Source: CAMDHY01 sp046156265
Lineage (GTDB): Bacteria; Pseudomonadota; Alphaproteobacteria; Rhizobiales; Segnochrobactraceae
Length of the DNA: 64,000 nt
Assembly (NCBI RefSeq): GCF_046156265.1
Contig: NZ_JAWDIR010000045.1
Location: forward strand, 248,001-312,000
Reading direction: 5' to 3'
Shown: positions 16,726 through 25,432 of the stretch, one piece after another
Layout: every line of letters begins with the position of its first letter
How positions within the stretch are numbered: position 1 is the first letter of the stretch
Program-made: the position numbers and the translations under genes
Notes under the pieces: model-generated
What the model was told of the DNA's origin: nothing
What the model saw: the letters and a program-made list of their open reading frames with translations, nothing else
Database searches by the model: none

Positions 16726-17679
16726 TCAGGCCGCCGGCGCATGCGCTTCGACGAGCCGCTCGGGCAGGCGGAAGCGCACCGTCTCCTCGAGGCCGTCGAG
16801 CGTCTTCACCACCACCGGCCGCACCGCCGAGAGCGCCCGGATGGTGTCGGTGACGAGCCGCTCCGGCGCGGACGCCCCGGCCGTCAGCCCGACGGATTCG
16901 ACGCCCGTGAGCCACGCCGGGTCGAAGTGCTCCGGCCCGTCGATCAGCCGCGCCGGCACGCCGGCCTGCTCGGAGATCTCGCGCAGGCGGTTGGAATTGG
17001 ACGAGTTCGGCGAGCCGACGACCAGCACGAGGTCGACCAGAGCCGCGAGCGCCATGACCGCCTGCTGGCGGTTCTGCGTCGCGTAGCAGATGTCGCGCAC
17101 GTCGGGCCCGATGATGGCCGGGAAGCGGCCCTTCAGGGCGGCGATGACGTCGCGCGTGTCGGTGACGCTCAGCGTCGTCTGGGTGATGTAGGCGACCTTG
17201 TCCGGGTCGCGCACCGACAGGGCTTCCACCTCGGCGGCGGTCCCGACCACCTGCAGGGGGCCGTTCACCTGGCCGCGCGTGCCCGTCACTTCCGGGTGCT
17301 CGCGGTGGCCGATGAGGACGACGTCGTAGCCGCGGTCGGCATAGCGCTGGCCCTCGTGGTGGACCTTGCGGACCAGCGGACACGTGGCGTCGATGACGTC
17401 GAGGCCGCGCCGCGACGCCTCCCACTCCACCGCCCGCGGCACGCCGTGGGCGCTGAACACGACGATGGCGCCGTCCGGCACCTCGTCGAGCTCGTCGACG
17501 AAGATCGCGCCGCGGCCGGCGAGCTCGCTGACGACGTGGGTGTTGTGGACGATTTCGTGGCGCACGTAGACCGGCGGGCCGTAGATCGCCAGCGCCCGCT
17601 CGACGATGTCGACGGCGCGCACAACGCCGGCGCAGAAGCCGCGCGGCTTGGCGAGGATCACCCTGAGCGGACCGGCCAT
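16726..17679 (-). CDS. ispH: 4-Hydroxy-3-methylbut-2-enyl diphosphate reductase (IspH/LytB)
   Basis: IspH is the [4Fe-4S] enzyme making IPP and DMAPP in the last MEP pathway step. The 317-residue protein has the three cluster cysteines C16 (PRGFCAGVVRAV), C100 (DATCPLV) and C198 (DICYATQNRQQAV), plus HEIVHN and the C-terminal TAGASAPE motif. The ATG at 17679 has GGAGG 7 nt upstream; the longer open frame upstream overlaps hemA and is not coding. Together with dxs it brings two MEP genes into this photosynthesis cluster. Confidence 0.95.
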   Translation of the reverse strand: MAGPLRVILAKPRGFCAGVVRAVDIVERALAIYGPPVYVRHEIVHNTHVVSELAGRGAIFVDELDEVPDGAIVVFSAHGVPRAVEWEASRRGLDVIDATCPLVRKVHHEGQRYADRGYDVVLIGHREHPEVTGTRGQVNGPLQVVGTAAEVEALSVRDPDKVAYITQTTLSVTDTRDVIAALKGRFPAIIGPDVRDICYATQNRQQAVMALAALVDLVLVVGSPNSSNSNRLREISEQAGVPARLIDGPEHFDPAWLTGVESVGLTAGASAPERLVTDTIRALSAVRPVVVKTLDGLEETVRFRLPERLVEAHAPAA

Positions 17680-17705
17680 CGTGCGTCCTCCGTTCGTCCG
17701 TCCGC

Positions 17706-18917
17706 TCACGCTGCCCGCTTCAGCCCGGCGACCTTCCAGATCGACGAGAGCGCGTCGATCAGGTGGTCGATGTCGGCGTCGGTGTGCAGCGGCGACGGCG
17801 TGATGCGCAGGCGCTCGGTGCCGCGCGGAACCGTCGGATAATTGATCGGCTGCACATAGACGCCGTGCCGGTCGAGGAGCTCGTCGCTGATCGCCTTGCA
17901 CACCACCGGGTCGCCGACGATCACCGGCACGATGTGGCTGGGGTTGGCGAGGTGGGGGATGCCGGCGGCGTCGAGCTGGCGGCGGACCCGGGCGACGCGG
18001 TCACGGTGGCGGACGCGCTCGACGGGGCTCGCCTTGAGGTGGCGCAGGCTCGCCAGCGCCCCCGCCGCCACCGCCGGCGGCAGCGACGTGGTGAAGATGA
18101 AGCCGGAGGCGAACGAGCGCACGAAGTCGCAGAGCGCGGTGGACGCGGCGATGTAGCCGCCGACGACGCCGTAGGCCTTGGCGAGCGTGCCCTCGATGAC
18201 GGTGAGGCGGTCGGCGACGCCGTCGCGCTCGGAGATGCCGCCGCCGCGGCCGCCATACATGCCGACGGCGTGCACCTCGTCGAGATAGGTCATGGCGCCG
18301 TGGGCGTCGGCGACGTCGCAGATCTCCGCGATCGGCGCGACGTCACCGTCCATCGAATAGACGGACTCGAAGGCCACCAGCTTCGGCGTCTCCCTCGGCA
18401 GCTCCGACAGCTGGCGGTCGAGGTCGGACGGGTCGTTGTGGCGGAAGACCCGCTTCTCGGCGCGGCTGTGGCGGATGCCGTCGATCATCGAGGCGTGGTT
18501 GCCGGCGTCCGACAGCACGACGCAGCCGGGGATCTTGGTGGCGAGCGTCGCGAGGCTCGCCCAGTTCGAGACGAAGCCGGAGGTGAAGAGCAGCGCCGAC
18601 TCCTTGCGGTGGAGGTCGGCGAGCTCCTGCTCGAGCAGCACGTGGTAGTGGTTGGTGCCGGAGATGTTGCGGGTACCGCCGGCACCAGCGCCGCAGCGGT
18701 CGAGGGCCTCGTGCATGGCGGCGAGCACGGCCGGGTTCTGGCCCATGCCGAGATAGTCGTTCGAGCACCAGACGGTGACTTCGCGCGGACCGTTCGGGGT
18801 GTGGTGGATGGCGCGGGGGAACTCCCCGACGCGACGCTCCAGGTCGGCGAAGACGCGGTAGCGCCCCTCGCGATGCAGTCCGGCGAGCTCTCCCTGGAAG
18901 AACGCCTCGTAGTCCAT
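17706..18917 (-). CDS. hemA: 5-Aminolevulinate synthase (HemA)
   Basis: HemA condenses succinyl-CoA and glycine to ALA with PLP, the Shemin-pathway entry to tetrapyrroles in Alphaproteobacteria. From MDYEAFFQGELAGL the protein is 403 residues, matching the family; the PLP lysine is K247 in EGTLAKAYGVVGGY, with YLDEVHAVGMYG upstream. The ATG at 18917 has GGGGAGG about 9 nt upstream. The same frame is also open to an ATG at 19031 that overlaps the puhE stop as ATGA, which would add a 38-residue extension containing GGCPM. I prefer the shorter form. Genomes of this type often carry a second, housekeeping ALA synthase. Confidence 0.93.
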   Translation of the reverse strand: MDYEAFFQGELAGLHREGRYRVFADLERRVGEFPRAIHHTPNGPREVTVWCSNDYLGMGQNPAVLAAMHEALDRCGAGAGGTRNISGTNHYHVLLEQELADLHRKESALLFTSGFVSNWASLATLATKIPGCVVLSDAGNHASMIDGIRHSRAEKRVFRHNDPSDLDRQLSELPRETPKLVAFESVYSMDGDVAPIAEICDVADAHGAMTYLDEVHAVGMYGGRGGGISERDGVADRLTVIEGTLAKAYGVVGGYIAASTALCDFVRSFASGFIFTTSLPPAVAAGALASLRHLKASPVERVRHRDRVARVRRQLDAAGIPHLANPSHIVPVIVGDPVVCKAISDELLDRHGVYVQPINYPTVPRGTERLRITPSPLHTDADIDHLIDALSSIWKVAGLKRAA

Positions 18918-19027
18918 CGGCCCCGACCTCCCCTCGGCGCTGGTCTTCACGCCGGCGCTGTCGCCCGCGGCACGGTCGTTGTTCATCTCCGGCATCGGGC
19001 AGCCGCCCGCCTGGATGTGCTCGCTCT

Positions 19028-19888
19028 TCATGTCGCCGGCCTCACCCCGATGCGCGCAGGCGCGCGTTCCACTCCAGGCGCCCGCCGCGTCTCGCCCTCG
19101 GGCGGCTCGGCATGGGCGCTTCGCGACTTCAGGCCCCACCGCCACAGCTCCATCGCCGGGATCGGCAGAACCAGGAACCAGTGCTCGAGCAGTGCGAGCC
19201 CGGTCAGGGCGGCGAGCAGCGTCGCCGCGGTGGCGGCGAACGGATCGGCCGCCGCCACCGCCTCGGCGATGAGCGCGACGAACAGCACCGTCGTCGCCGT
19301 CACCGAGACGGGAAAGAGAAGGTTCATCGGTCGCCGCCGGAAGAAGCTCGCGATGTACTTCAGGTGATCCGGCAGGAACTCCTCCGAGAGGTTCGGCACC
19401 CCCAGGAAGACGTTGAGCTTGGTCGACAGCCGCATCACCCAGAGGATCAGGAAGGCCCAGAGGCCAACCCGGTTGTCGCCTCCGGCCGTCACCGCGAAGA
19501 CGGCGAGCGCCGAGGCGGCGATGGCAAGCTCGTGCCAGAGGATGGAGCCCGTCGCCGCCACGAAGTGCCGCCAGCCGGCGACGCCCGGCGGGCAGGCCCG
19601 CCGGTTCGGGCCGGTGATGACGCCGGTGAGGAAAGCGAGCTCGTTCCACCCCCACACGGCGAGTGCGCAGACGAAGGCGATGCCGGCGCCGGCGATCGTC
19701 GTCTCGTCGCGGGTCTCGGCGAGGCCCGCGAGGGCGGCGGCACCGAGAACCGTGGCGCCGCCGAGGCTCCAGCGGAAGGTCCGCCGCGGCAGGCCGTCGA
19801 GATAGAGGACGAGCCCCGTCGACGCCCACCACAGGACGACGACGAAACCGACCGCTACCGCCGCGACTGCCATCGGCGAAAGTTCCAC
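19028..19888 (-). CDS. puhE: Photosynthetic complex assembly protein PuhE
   Basis: PuhE (DUF3623 family) is a multi-span membrane protein that affects reaction centre and light-harvesting assembly. The 286-residue protein shows about seven hydrophobic segments and the family stretches NRRACPPGVAGWRHF, WVMRLSTKLNVFLGVPNLSE and FLPDHLKYIASFFRRRPMN. The GTG at 19888 is preceded by GGAGG at 8 nt. It lies between acsF and hemA, the conserved puhABC-bciE-acsF-puhE-hemA order. Confidence 0.92.
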   Translation of the reverse strand: MELSPMAVAAVAVGFVVVLWWASTGLVLYLDGLPRRTFRWSLGGATVLGAAALAGLAETRDETTIAGAGIAFVCALAVWGWNELAFLTGVITGPNRRACPPGVAGWRHFVAATGSILWHELAIAASALAVFAVTAGGDNRVGLWAFLILWVMRLSTKLNVFLGVPNLSEEFLPDHLKYIASFFRRRPMNLLFPVSVTATTVLFVALIAEAVAAADPFAATAATLLAALTGLALLEHWFLVLPIPAMELWRWGLKSRSAHAEPPEGETRRAPGVERAPARIGVRPAT

Positions 19889-19916
19889 GGGCCTCGCCTC
19901 CTCTCGGTCGTTGCCC

Positions 19917-20984
19917 TCACCAGGCCGGCGCGAGCCGCACCTTGGCGGGGATGTCGTTCTTGCGGACCGGCAGCATGTAGAGCCGGAGCAGCGTGCCGGC
20001 GGCGCTGGCGCCGAGGCCGAACCGCTTCAGCGCCCCGCCGATGCCACCCTGCTTCTTCGCCACCTCGGTCGCCTCGGCGATGCGGAAGAGCTTGTCGAGG
20101 CCCGCCCAGAACACCGGGTTGTCGAGATCGAGCGTGATCGGGAAGACCTGCTTGGTGATCTCGGAGGTGAGGCGCAGCACCTTCTGGTCGTAGTCCGTCG
20201 GCGAGATGCCGAGGCCCTCGTGGAAGGCGACGCGCATGTGGTCGCGGACGTACATCGTCGCGAACACCGCGAGCAGGAAGAAGCGGATCCACAGCTTGTT
20301 CGCGCCCGACAAGAGCTTCGGGTCGGCGCGCATGATCAGCGCGAATGCCTCGCCGTGGCGGAACTCGTCGTTGCACCACTTCTCGAACCACTTGAAGATC
20401 GGATGGAACCGCATCTGCGGGTTCCGCTCCAAGTGGCGGAAGATGGTGATGTAGCGGGCGTAGCCGATCTTCTCCGACAGATAGGTCGCGTAGAAGATGA
20501 ACTTTGGCTTGAAGTAGGTGTACTTCTTCGCCCGGGCGAGGAAGCCGAGGTCGACGCCGATGCCCATCTCCTTCAGGGTCTCGTTGATGAAGCCCGCGTG
20601 GCGGGACTCGTCGCGAGCCATGAAGGTGAAGAGCTCGCGGATCTCCGGGCTCTTGATGCGCTTCTTGATCTCCGCATAGAGCACGCAGCCGGAGAACTCG
20701 GCGGTGAGCGAGCTCACCAGGAAGTCGACGAACTCGCGGCGCAGTTCCGGCGGCAGGTCGTCGAGGCTGAAGCCGTCGAAGTCCTCGTTGCGGACGAAGT
20801 GGCCCTTGTTGTGATCGGCGCGCATCTCGCCCATCACCTCGTCCCACTCGGCGCGGACGGAATCGATCTTGAGCCGGTCCATCGCCTCGAAGTCGGTGGT
20901 GTAGAAGCGCGGGCTGAGCAGCGTGTCGGTCTGCGCGTCGCGCGTCGTGGTGTTGGCCTGGGCGCCACCCTCCATCGGGATCAT
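19917..20984 (-). CDS. acsF: Mg-protoporphyrin IX monomethyl ester oxidative cyclase (AcsF)
   Basis: AcsF is the diiron, O2-dependent cyclase forming ring E of divinyl protochlorophyllide. The 355-residue protein has two iron-ligand motifs, FMARDESRHAGF and CNDEFRHGEAFAL, and the conserved opening LLSPRFYTTDFEAMDRL. The ATG at 20984 overlaps the bciE stop as ATGA. Presence of AcsF shows bacteriochlorophyll can be made in oxygen. The anaerobic cyclase gene bchE is not in the window. Confidence 0.96.
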   Translation of the reverse strand: MIPMEGGAQANTTTRDAQTDTLLSPRFYTTDFEAMDRLKIDSVRAEWDEVMGEMRADHNKGHFVRNEDFDGFSLDDLPPELRREFVDFLVSSLTAEFSGCVLYAEIKKRIKSPEIRELFTFMARDESRHAGFINETLKEMGIGVDLGFLARAKKYTYFKPKFIFYATYLSEKIGYARYITIFRHLERNPQMRFHPIFKWFEKWCNDEFRHGEAFALIMRADPKLLSGANKLWIRFFLLAVFATMYVRDHMRVAFHEGLGISPTDYDQKVLRLTSEITKQVFPITLDLDNPVFWAGLDKLFRIAEATEVAKKQGGIGGALKRFGLGASAAGTLLRLYMLPVRKNDIPAKVRLAPAW

Positions 20985-21283
20985 GCTGCGCCCTCCCCCT
21001 GGAAGCCGACCTCGTAGAGCTCGGTGAGCTCCTTGTAGCCGGCGACGTGGGTCCAGAATCGCTCGAGCGGGCCGGCACGGACGACGGTGGCGTGGCACTC
21101 CCGGACCACGTGCTCACCGAAGCCGACGTCGAGCGGCGGCGCGTGCACCGTCACCTCGTCGCCGGGTCCGACCTCGAAACCATGCAGGTCGACATAGGCG
21201 TGTAGACTGTCTGGGGTCTGCTCGACGTCGACGGTGCATGGCACCTCGATCGTCCGCCTCCCGATCATGAAGAGTGCGTTCAT
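20981..21283 (-). CDS. bciE: Aerobic cyclase auxiliary subunit (BciE-like)
   Basis: This 100-residue soluble protein (MNALFMIGRRTIEVPCTVDV) sits between puhC and acsF with 4-nt overlaps at both ends. That is the position of bciE, which in Rhodobacter sphaeroides encodes a small protein needed for AcsF activity in the alphaproteobacterial class of cyclase. The assignment rests on position, size and the recognisable C-terminal HVAGYKELTELYEVGFQG, not on a catalytic motif. It has no membrane segment. Confidence 0.8.
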   Translation of the reverse strand: MNALFMIGRRTIEVPCTVDVEQTPDSLHAYVDLHGFEVGPGDEVTVHAPPLDVGFGEHVVRECHATVVRAGPLERFWTHVAGYKELTELYEVGFQGEGAA

Positions 21284-21738
21284 CGGCTGGTCGTCTCCCT
21301 GTCGAATAGCCGTGCGAAGGCCTGGGTGTTGGTCGGGCCGAACGCGTCGAGCCCGATTTCCCGGCCGGTCTGTGGGTCGATCAGCGTCAGCCGACCGTCC
21401 TCACGCTGGGCGAGCCGCACGGGCGGCTCGGATCCGATTCCGAGGGAGCGACGCTCGCGGGCAACGCCGCGCATCACGCCCCGGATGAAGCCGTCGGTGT
21501 TCGGTGCGAGCACCGCGACGGTGGTTTTGTCGTCGGCGTCGAGGATGGCGATGCCACCCTCGGGCCGGTCGACGAAGACGAGGTCGCGCGTCTCGACGAG
21601 CGCCGCCGGCGGCAGCCGCACGGTGCCGATGTCGCCGACCCGGCCGGCGAGCGCCGCCACCATCGTCGCCGCGATCAGCACCCCGGCGCCGATGAGGGCA
21701 CCACGCGGAAACGGCCGGTCGGTCATCTCTTCGCTCAC
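21280..21738 (-). CDS. puhC: Photosynthetic complex assembly protein PuhC
   Basis: PuhC is a membrane-anchored factor required for optimal assembly of the reaction centre-LH1 core. The 152-residue protein has one N-terminal transmembrane segment (GALIGAGVLIAATMVAAL) followed by a periplasmic domain with the family stretches GFIRGVMRGVARERR, LTLIDPQTGREIGLDAFGPT and NTQAFARLF. I choose the GTG at 21738 because GGGAGG lies 8 nt upstream; the ATG at 21726 is the alternative. The stop overlaps the bciE start. Confidence 0.92.
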   Translation of the reverse strand: MSEEMTDRPFPRGALIGAGVLIAATMVAALAGRVGDIGTVRLPPAALVETRDLVFVDRPEGGIAILDADDKTTVAVLAPNTDGFIRGVMRGVARERRSLGIGSEPPVRLAQREDGRLTLIDPQTGREIGLDAFGPTNTQAFARLFDRETTSR

Positions 21739-21754
21739 GTCGAGGTCCTCCCGT

Positions 21755-22441
21755 TCAGGATGCGAGCGCGGCGCGCCCGCCGGCATAGCGGCCCGTCGGC
21801 GCGGCCTGCGCCGGAGCGGACGGGGTCTGCGTCACGGTCGCACCGGCGGCAACCGGATTGGCGGCAGCATCGGCAGCGAGCGCCGTCGCCACGAGTTCGG
21901 CGACGCGGGCGGCATCGGGGATGGCCCGGAGCGCCGGCTCGGGCCGGGCGAGCCGCCACGGACGGCAGTGCGGCCAGAGCAGTGCCCAGGCGATCTTGAC
22001 GCTCGGGTCGAGCGCGAAGGTGAGGCTGCCGGTGCCGTTCGCCCGCACCACCACGCCGGCGTCCTGGATGAGCCGGAAGGGCACGTTGATCGTCATCGTC
22101 AGCGCCATGCCGATGCGCAGCACGAGGCGCTTCGTCGTCAGCGTGTAGACGGTGGTGCGCGCCGAGTACCAGGCGAGCAAGGCGAGGAGCCCGATCGCCG
22201 TCAGCGCCATCGGCAGCAGCCAGGCGGCCGAGATCGCGGCACCGAGCACCGGCTCGCCTTCGTAAAGGTAGATCACGAAGCGAACGGCGATCAGCGCGCC
22301 GAACCAGATCGCCACCTTGCGGACCTGGAAGGACTCGATCGCCAGCGCCCGCCAGTCGGGTGAGCCCTGCCACAGCACCCGTTCGCCGGCGGGGAGTTCC
22401 TCCGGAAGTCCCCGCACCGGCTCCTGATCGAGGTCGCTCAC
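21755..22441 (-). CDS. puhB: Photosynthetic complex assembly protein PuhB
   Basis: PuhB is a membrane protein (bacterial PH-domain-like) that helps reaction centre assembly. The 228-residue protein has LPAGERVLWQGSPDWRALA near the start, about three hydrophobic segments, and TTVYTLTTKRLVLRIGMALTM followed by NVPFRLIQDAGV, all typical of PuhB. The C-terminal ~30 residues are Ala/Thr/Pro-rich. The GTG at 22441 overlaps the puhA stop as GTGA. Confidence 0.93.
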   Translation of the reverse strand: MSDLDQEPVRGLPEELPAGERVLWQGSPDWRALAIESFQVRKVAIWFGALIAVRFVIYLYEGEPVLGAAISAAWLLPMALTAIGLLALLAWYSARTTVYTLTTKRLVLRIGMALTMTINVPFRLIQDAGVVVRANGTGSLTFALDPSVKIAWALLWPHCRPWRLARPEPALRAIPDAARVAELVATALAADAAANPVAAGATVTQTPSAPAQAAPTGRYAGGRAALAS

Positions 22442-23208
22442 AGCAGCGGCTCCGCGCGCGCCGGCGTGGCGTAGAGATAGCCGCCGCCATAGTAGCCCAT
22501 GATCTTGTCCTCCTCGAGGAAGGTGACCTGGTCGGGATGCTTCGTCGCCGGCACGGCGGCGAACTGCGAGCCGAGGATGGCGTTGACCTTCACCGTCCGC
22601 CTCGCGCCGTCGATGCGGCAGAAGTTGACCGGCACCAGCACGCGGCGGCCGGCGCCGGCGACGTCGACCTCGAAGTAGCGGGCGAGGTATTCGGAGCGGT
22701 CGACCCAGACGTCGACGATGGTGCCGCCGACGACGCGGTCGGTGCCGACGACTGACATGCCGCGCGGGTCGGGATCGCGGGCCTCGAGGTAGAAGTCACC
22801 GGCGACGCGCAGCGGCACGATCTTCGGGGCGCCCTCGAAGGTGAGGTCGGGGTGGTCGGAGCGCTCGGCCCAGGCGGCCGGGCCGACGCCGTCGACCATC
22901 GGGTTGCCGGTCGGCTCGAGCGGGGCGCCGGGCCAGATCGCCACGGGCCGCGCCTTGATCTCGCGGTCGTCGGCCTTGCCGTTCGGCACGGAGACGGTGC
23001 CGCCGTGCGGCAGCAGGTAGGTCTTCGGGGCCGGCGGCGCCGGGAAGCCGATGACGCTGACGCGCTCGTTCGTCCGGTCGGAGAGGAGCGGGTAGCCCTC
23101 CCGCTTGTTCTCCCGGTGCAGGTAGTAGATCAGCCCTGCGAAGAACGCCCAGAAGACGTAGAGCACGACCTGTGCGAGATCGATGTTGGCGGTGAAGGCG
23201 GGTCCCAT
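22438..23208 (-). CDS. puhA: Reaction centre H subunit (PuhA)
   Basis: PuhA caps the photosynthetic reaction centre on the cytoplasmic side and shapes proton transfer to QB. The 256-residue protein has a single N-terminal membrane span (QVVLYVFWAFFAGLIYYLHR), then REGYPLL and the globular PRC-barrel domain with IVDVWVDRSEYLARYFEVDV and LLEDK-like sequence near the end (FLEEDKIMGYYGGGYLYATP). GGAGG lies 5 nt before the ATG. Start of the puhABC-bciE-acsF-puhE-hemA segment, 33 nt after the lhaA stop. Confidence 0.96.
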   Translation of the reverse strand: MGPAFTANIDLAQVVLYVFWAFFAGLIYYLHRENKREGYPLLSDRTNERVSVIGFPAPPAPKTYLLPHGGTVSVPNGKADDREIKARPVAIWPGAPLEPTGNPMVDGVGPAAWAERSDHPDLTFEGAPKIVPLRVAGDFYLEARDPDPRGMSVVGTDRVVGGTIVDVWVDRSEYLARYFEVDVAGAGRRVLVPVNFCRIDGARRTVKVNAILGSQFAAVPATKHPDQVTFLEEDKIMGYYGGGYLYATPARAEPLL

Positions 23209-23241
23209 GGCGACCTCCTCTTCTTTCCTTGTGTACCCGGC

Positions 23242-24720
23242 TCAGCCGGGAAGCTCGGACAGGCCGAAGCGCGACGATTGCAGGCGGAGCGTGCGCGCGT
23301 GGCGCACGAGCGGACCGATCGCCACCAGCGTGGCGAACAGGAGCAGGATCTCGATCTGGTAGACGGCGCCGTAGCCGACGGCCGGTCCGGTCATCGTCGG
23401 GCCGAGGTAACCCGCGGCCCCGAGCGCGCCGACGGCGTCGCGGATGATGCCGCCGGCGGCGATGCCGACGCCGGCTGCGGTCGCCTGCACGGCGCCCCAG
23501 GCGCCGAGGGCGAGGCCGGTCGCCCGGCCCTCGTCGAGGCCCATCGCCACCGTCAGCGTGCCGACAGCGAACAGGCCGCCGCCGAAGCCGACGAGACCGA
23601 TGCCGATGCGGAACAGCCCGGCCGACTCGAAGGGTGCCGACAGCGAGACGAGCACGAAGGCCGGCAGCCCGGCGAGCGCACCGTAGGCGGCGACCCGGTA
23701 GGGGTCGGCGCCATGCACCAGCATCCGGGCGGCGACGACGAAGCCCGCGAGCGCGCCGCCGGCGAGCAGCGCCGACAGTGCCGAGGTGTCGCCGACGCCG
23801 AGGCCGAGGATCTCGCCGCCATAGGGCTCGAGCACCACGTCCTGCATGGTGAAGGCGGCGGTGCCGAGCGCCACGGCGATCAGGAAGCGGGTGGCGCCGG
23901 TGCGCTTCAGGAAGGCCCGGAAGGCTTCGCCGAAGGCCGGGCGCGGCGTGTCGGAGCGGGTCGCGGCCGGGTTGCGCGCCTCCTGCTTCCACAGCGCGAT
24001 GACGTTGAGCACGACGGTGAGCACCGCCGCGCCCTGGATCACCTGGATCAGCCGCTTCGGGCTGTAGTCCTGCAGCAGCGCCGAGAAGAAGAAGGCGCTG
24101 GCGACGGTGCCGACGAGCAGCGCCACGTACATCATCGCCACCACGCTCGGGCGGGTGTCCGGCGGGGCGAGGTCGGTGGCGAGCGCGAGGCCGGCGGTCT
24201 GCGTCGTCTGCAGGCCGGCGCCGACCATCAGGAAGGCGAGGGCGGCGCCGAACTGGCCCGCCCACACCGGACCGTTGGTGCCGGTGCCGGACAGCACCAG
24301 CAGCGCGAACGGCATGATGGCGAAGCCGCCGAACTGCAGCAGCGTTCCGAACCAGATGTAGGGCACCCGCTTCCAGCCGAGTGCCGAGCGGTGGTGGTCG
24401 GAGCGGAAGCCGAGCAGCGCCCGGAAGGGGGCGAAGACGAGCGGCAGCGACACCATCACCGCGACGAGCGAGGCCGACACCGACAGCTCGACGATCATTA
24501 CCCGATTGAGCGTGCCGACGAGCAGCGCCGTCGCCATGCCGACGGAGACCTGGAACAGCGACAGCCGCAGCAGCCGACCGAGCGGCAGCTCGGTCGAGAC
24601 CGCGTCGGAGAACGGCAGGAAGCGTTGGCCAAGCCGCATCCACACCGCCGCCCACGTCATCGGCGACAGGCCGGCCGACGGGGTGCGGGACGTCACGGCA
24701 GGGCTAGCGGAGCGCTTCAC
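23242..24720 (-). CDS. lhaA: Light-harvesting 1 assembly protein LhaA (PucC family)
   Basis: LhaA is a 12-span major-facilitator-like (BCD family) protein needed for LH1 assembly, perhaps delivering bacteriochlorophyll. The 492-residue protein has family motifs LFQVSVGMATALLVGTLNRVMI, FRALLGFRSDHHRSALGWKR and LEPYGGEILGLGVGDTSALSA. It starts at GTG 24720, overlapping the bchM stop as GTGA. The conserved bchM-lhaA-puhA order supports LhaA over PucC. A paralogue is at 37419. Confidence 0.93.
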   Translation of the reverse strand: MKRSASPAVTSRTPSAGLSPMTWAAVWMRLGQRFLPFSDAVSTELPLGRLLRLSLFQVSVGMATALLVGTLNRVMIVELSVSASLVAVMVSLPLVFAPFRALLGFRSDHHRSALGWKRVPYIWFGTLLQFGGFAIMPFALLVLSGTGTNGPVWAGQFGAALAFLMVGAGLQTTQTAGLALATDLAPPDTRPSVVAMMYVALLVGTVASAFFFSALLQDYSPKRLIQVIQGAAVLTVVLNVIALWKQEARNPAATRSDTPRPAFGEAFRAFLKRTGATRFLIAVALGTAAFTMQDVVLEPYGGEILGLGVGDTSALSALLAGGALAGFVVAARMLVHGADPYRVAAYGALAGLPAFVLVSLSAPFESAGLFRIGIGLVGFGGGLFAVGTLTVAMGLDEGRATGLALGAWGAVQATAAGVGIAAGGIIRDAVGALGAAGYLGPTMTGPAVGYGAVYQIEILLLFATLVAIGPLVRHARTLRLQSSRFGLSELPG

Positions 24721-25418
24721 GACCGGACGAGCTCCATCGCCTGGGAGATGTAGAAGCCGCTCGACACCCGGGCGGTGGCGGCGGGGCGCCAGCCGGCGAG
24801 GCCGGCGGTCGAGGCGATGCCGCGGCGGAGCGCCCGCTCGGCCACCGGCTCGATCGACGGCGCCCGGTCGCTGCGCGGGAACAGGCCGCCGACGGCGTGC
24901 ATGGTGGCGAGCAGCGGCGTCCGCGGCGCGAACGTGAACAGCACCGAGGTCTCGGTGCGCTCGGCGAGCGCCGCCAGCGCGTCGAGAGTGTCCGACAGGC
25001 GGTAGTGGATCAGGCAGTCCATCGTCACCGCGTGGTCGAAGCGGCCGAAGGCCGGGTCGAGCATGTCGCCGACGCGGAAGTCGATCGAACCGGCGCCGAG
25101 ATCGCGCGGCAGCCGCTCGCGGGCGAGCCCGACGAGCGTCGGCGAGACGTCGACGGCCAGAACCTCGGCGCCGCGGCGGGCCGCCTCGACGGCGAGCGAG
25201 CCGGTGCCGCAGCCGGCATCGAGCAACCGGCGGCCGGTGAGGTCGGCCGGCAGGCGCGACAGGAGCGTCGCCCGCATGGCGTCGCGGCCGGCGCGCACGG
25301 TGGCGCGGATGCGGCCGACGGGGGCGTCGGAGGTGAGCCGCGACCACGCCTCGACCGCGGTGCGGTCGAAGTAGGTCTCGACGCGGCTGAGGCGCTCCCG
25401 GTAGGTGGCGGAGGTCAT
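24717..25418 (-). CDS. bchM: Mg-protoporphyrin IX O-methyltransferase (BchM)
   Basis: BchM methylates the ring C propionate of Mg-protoporphyrin IX with SAM, preparing it for the cyclase. The 233-residue protein has YFDRTAVEAWSRLTSDAPVGRIR, the SAM motif LLDAGCGTGSLAVEAARRG and MDCLIHYRLSD. The ATG at 25418 is 14 nt after the bchL stop. It lies between bchL and lhaA in the conserved superoperon. Confidence 0.95.
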   Translation of the reverse strand: MTSATYRERLSRVETYFDRTAVEAWSRLTSDAPVGRIRATVRAGRDAMRATLLSRLPADLTGRRLLDAGCGTGSLAVEAARRGAEVLAVDVSPTLVGLARERLPRDLGAGSIDFRVGDMLDPAFGRFDHAVTMDCLIHYRLSDTLDALAALAERTETSVLFTFAPRTPLLATMHAVGGLFPRSDRAPSIEPVAERALRRGIASTAGLAGWRPAATARVSSGFYISQAMELVRS

Positions 25419-25432
25419 CACGGGCGCCTCTC

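Noticed and set aside
16726..17901. N-terminally extended IspH starting near 17901
   Set aside because: The added residues are antisense-like, Arg/Pro-rich and overlap hemA. The ATG at 17679 has a good Shine-Dalgarno and the conserved start.
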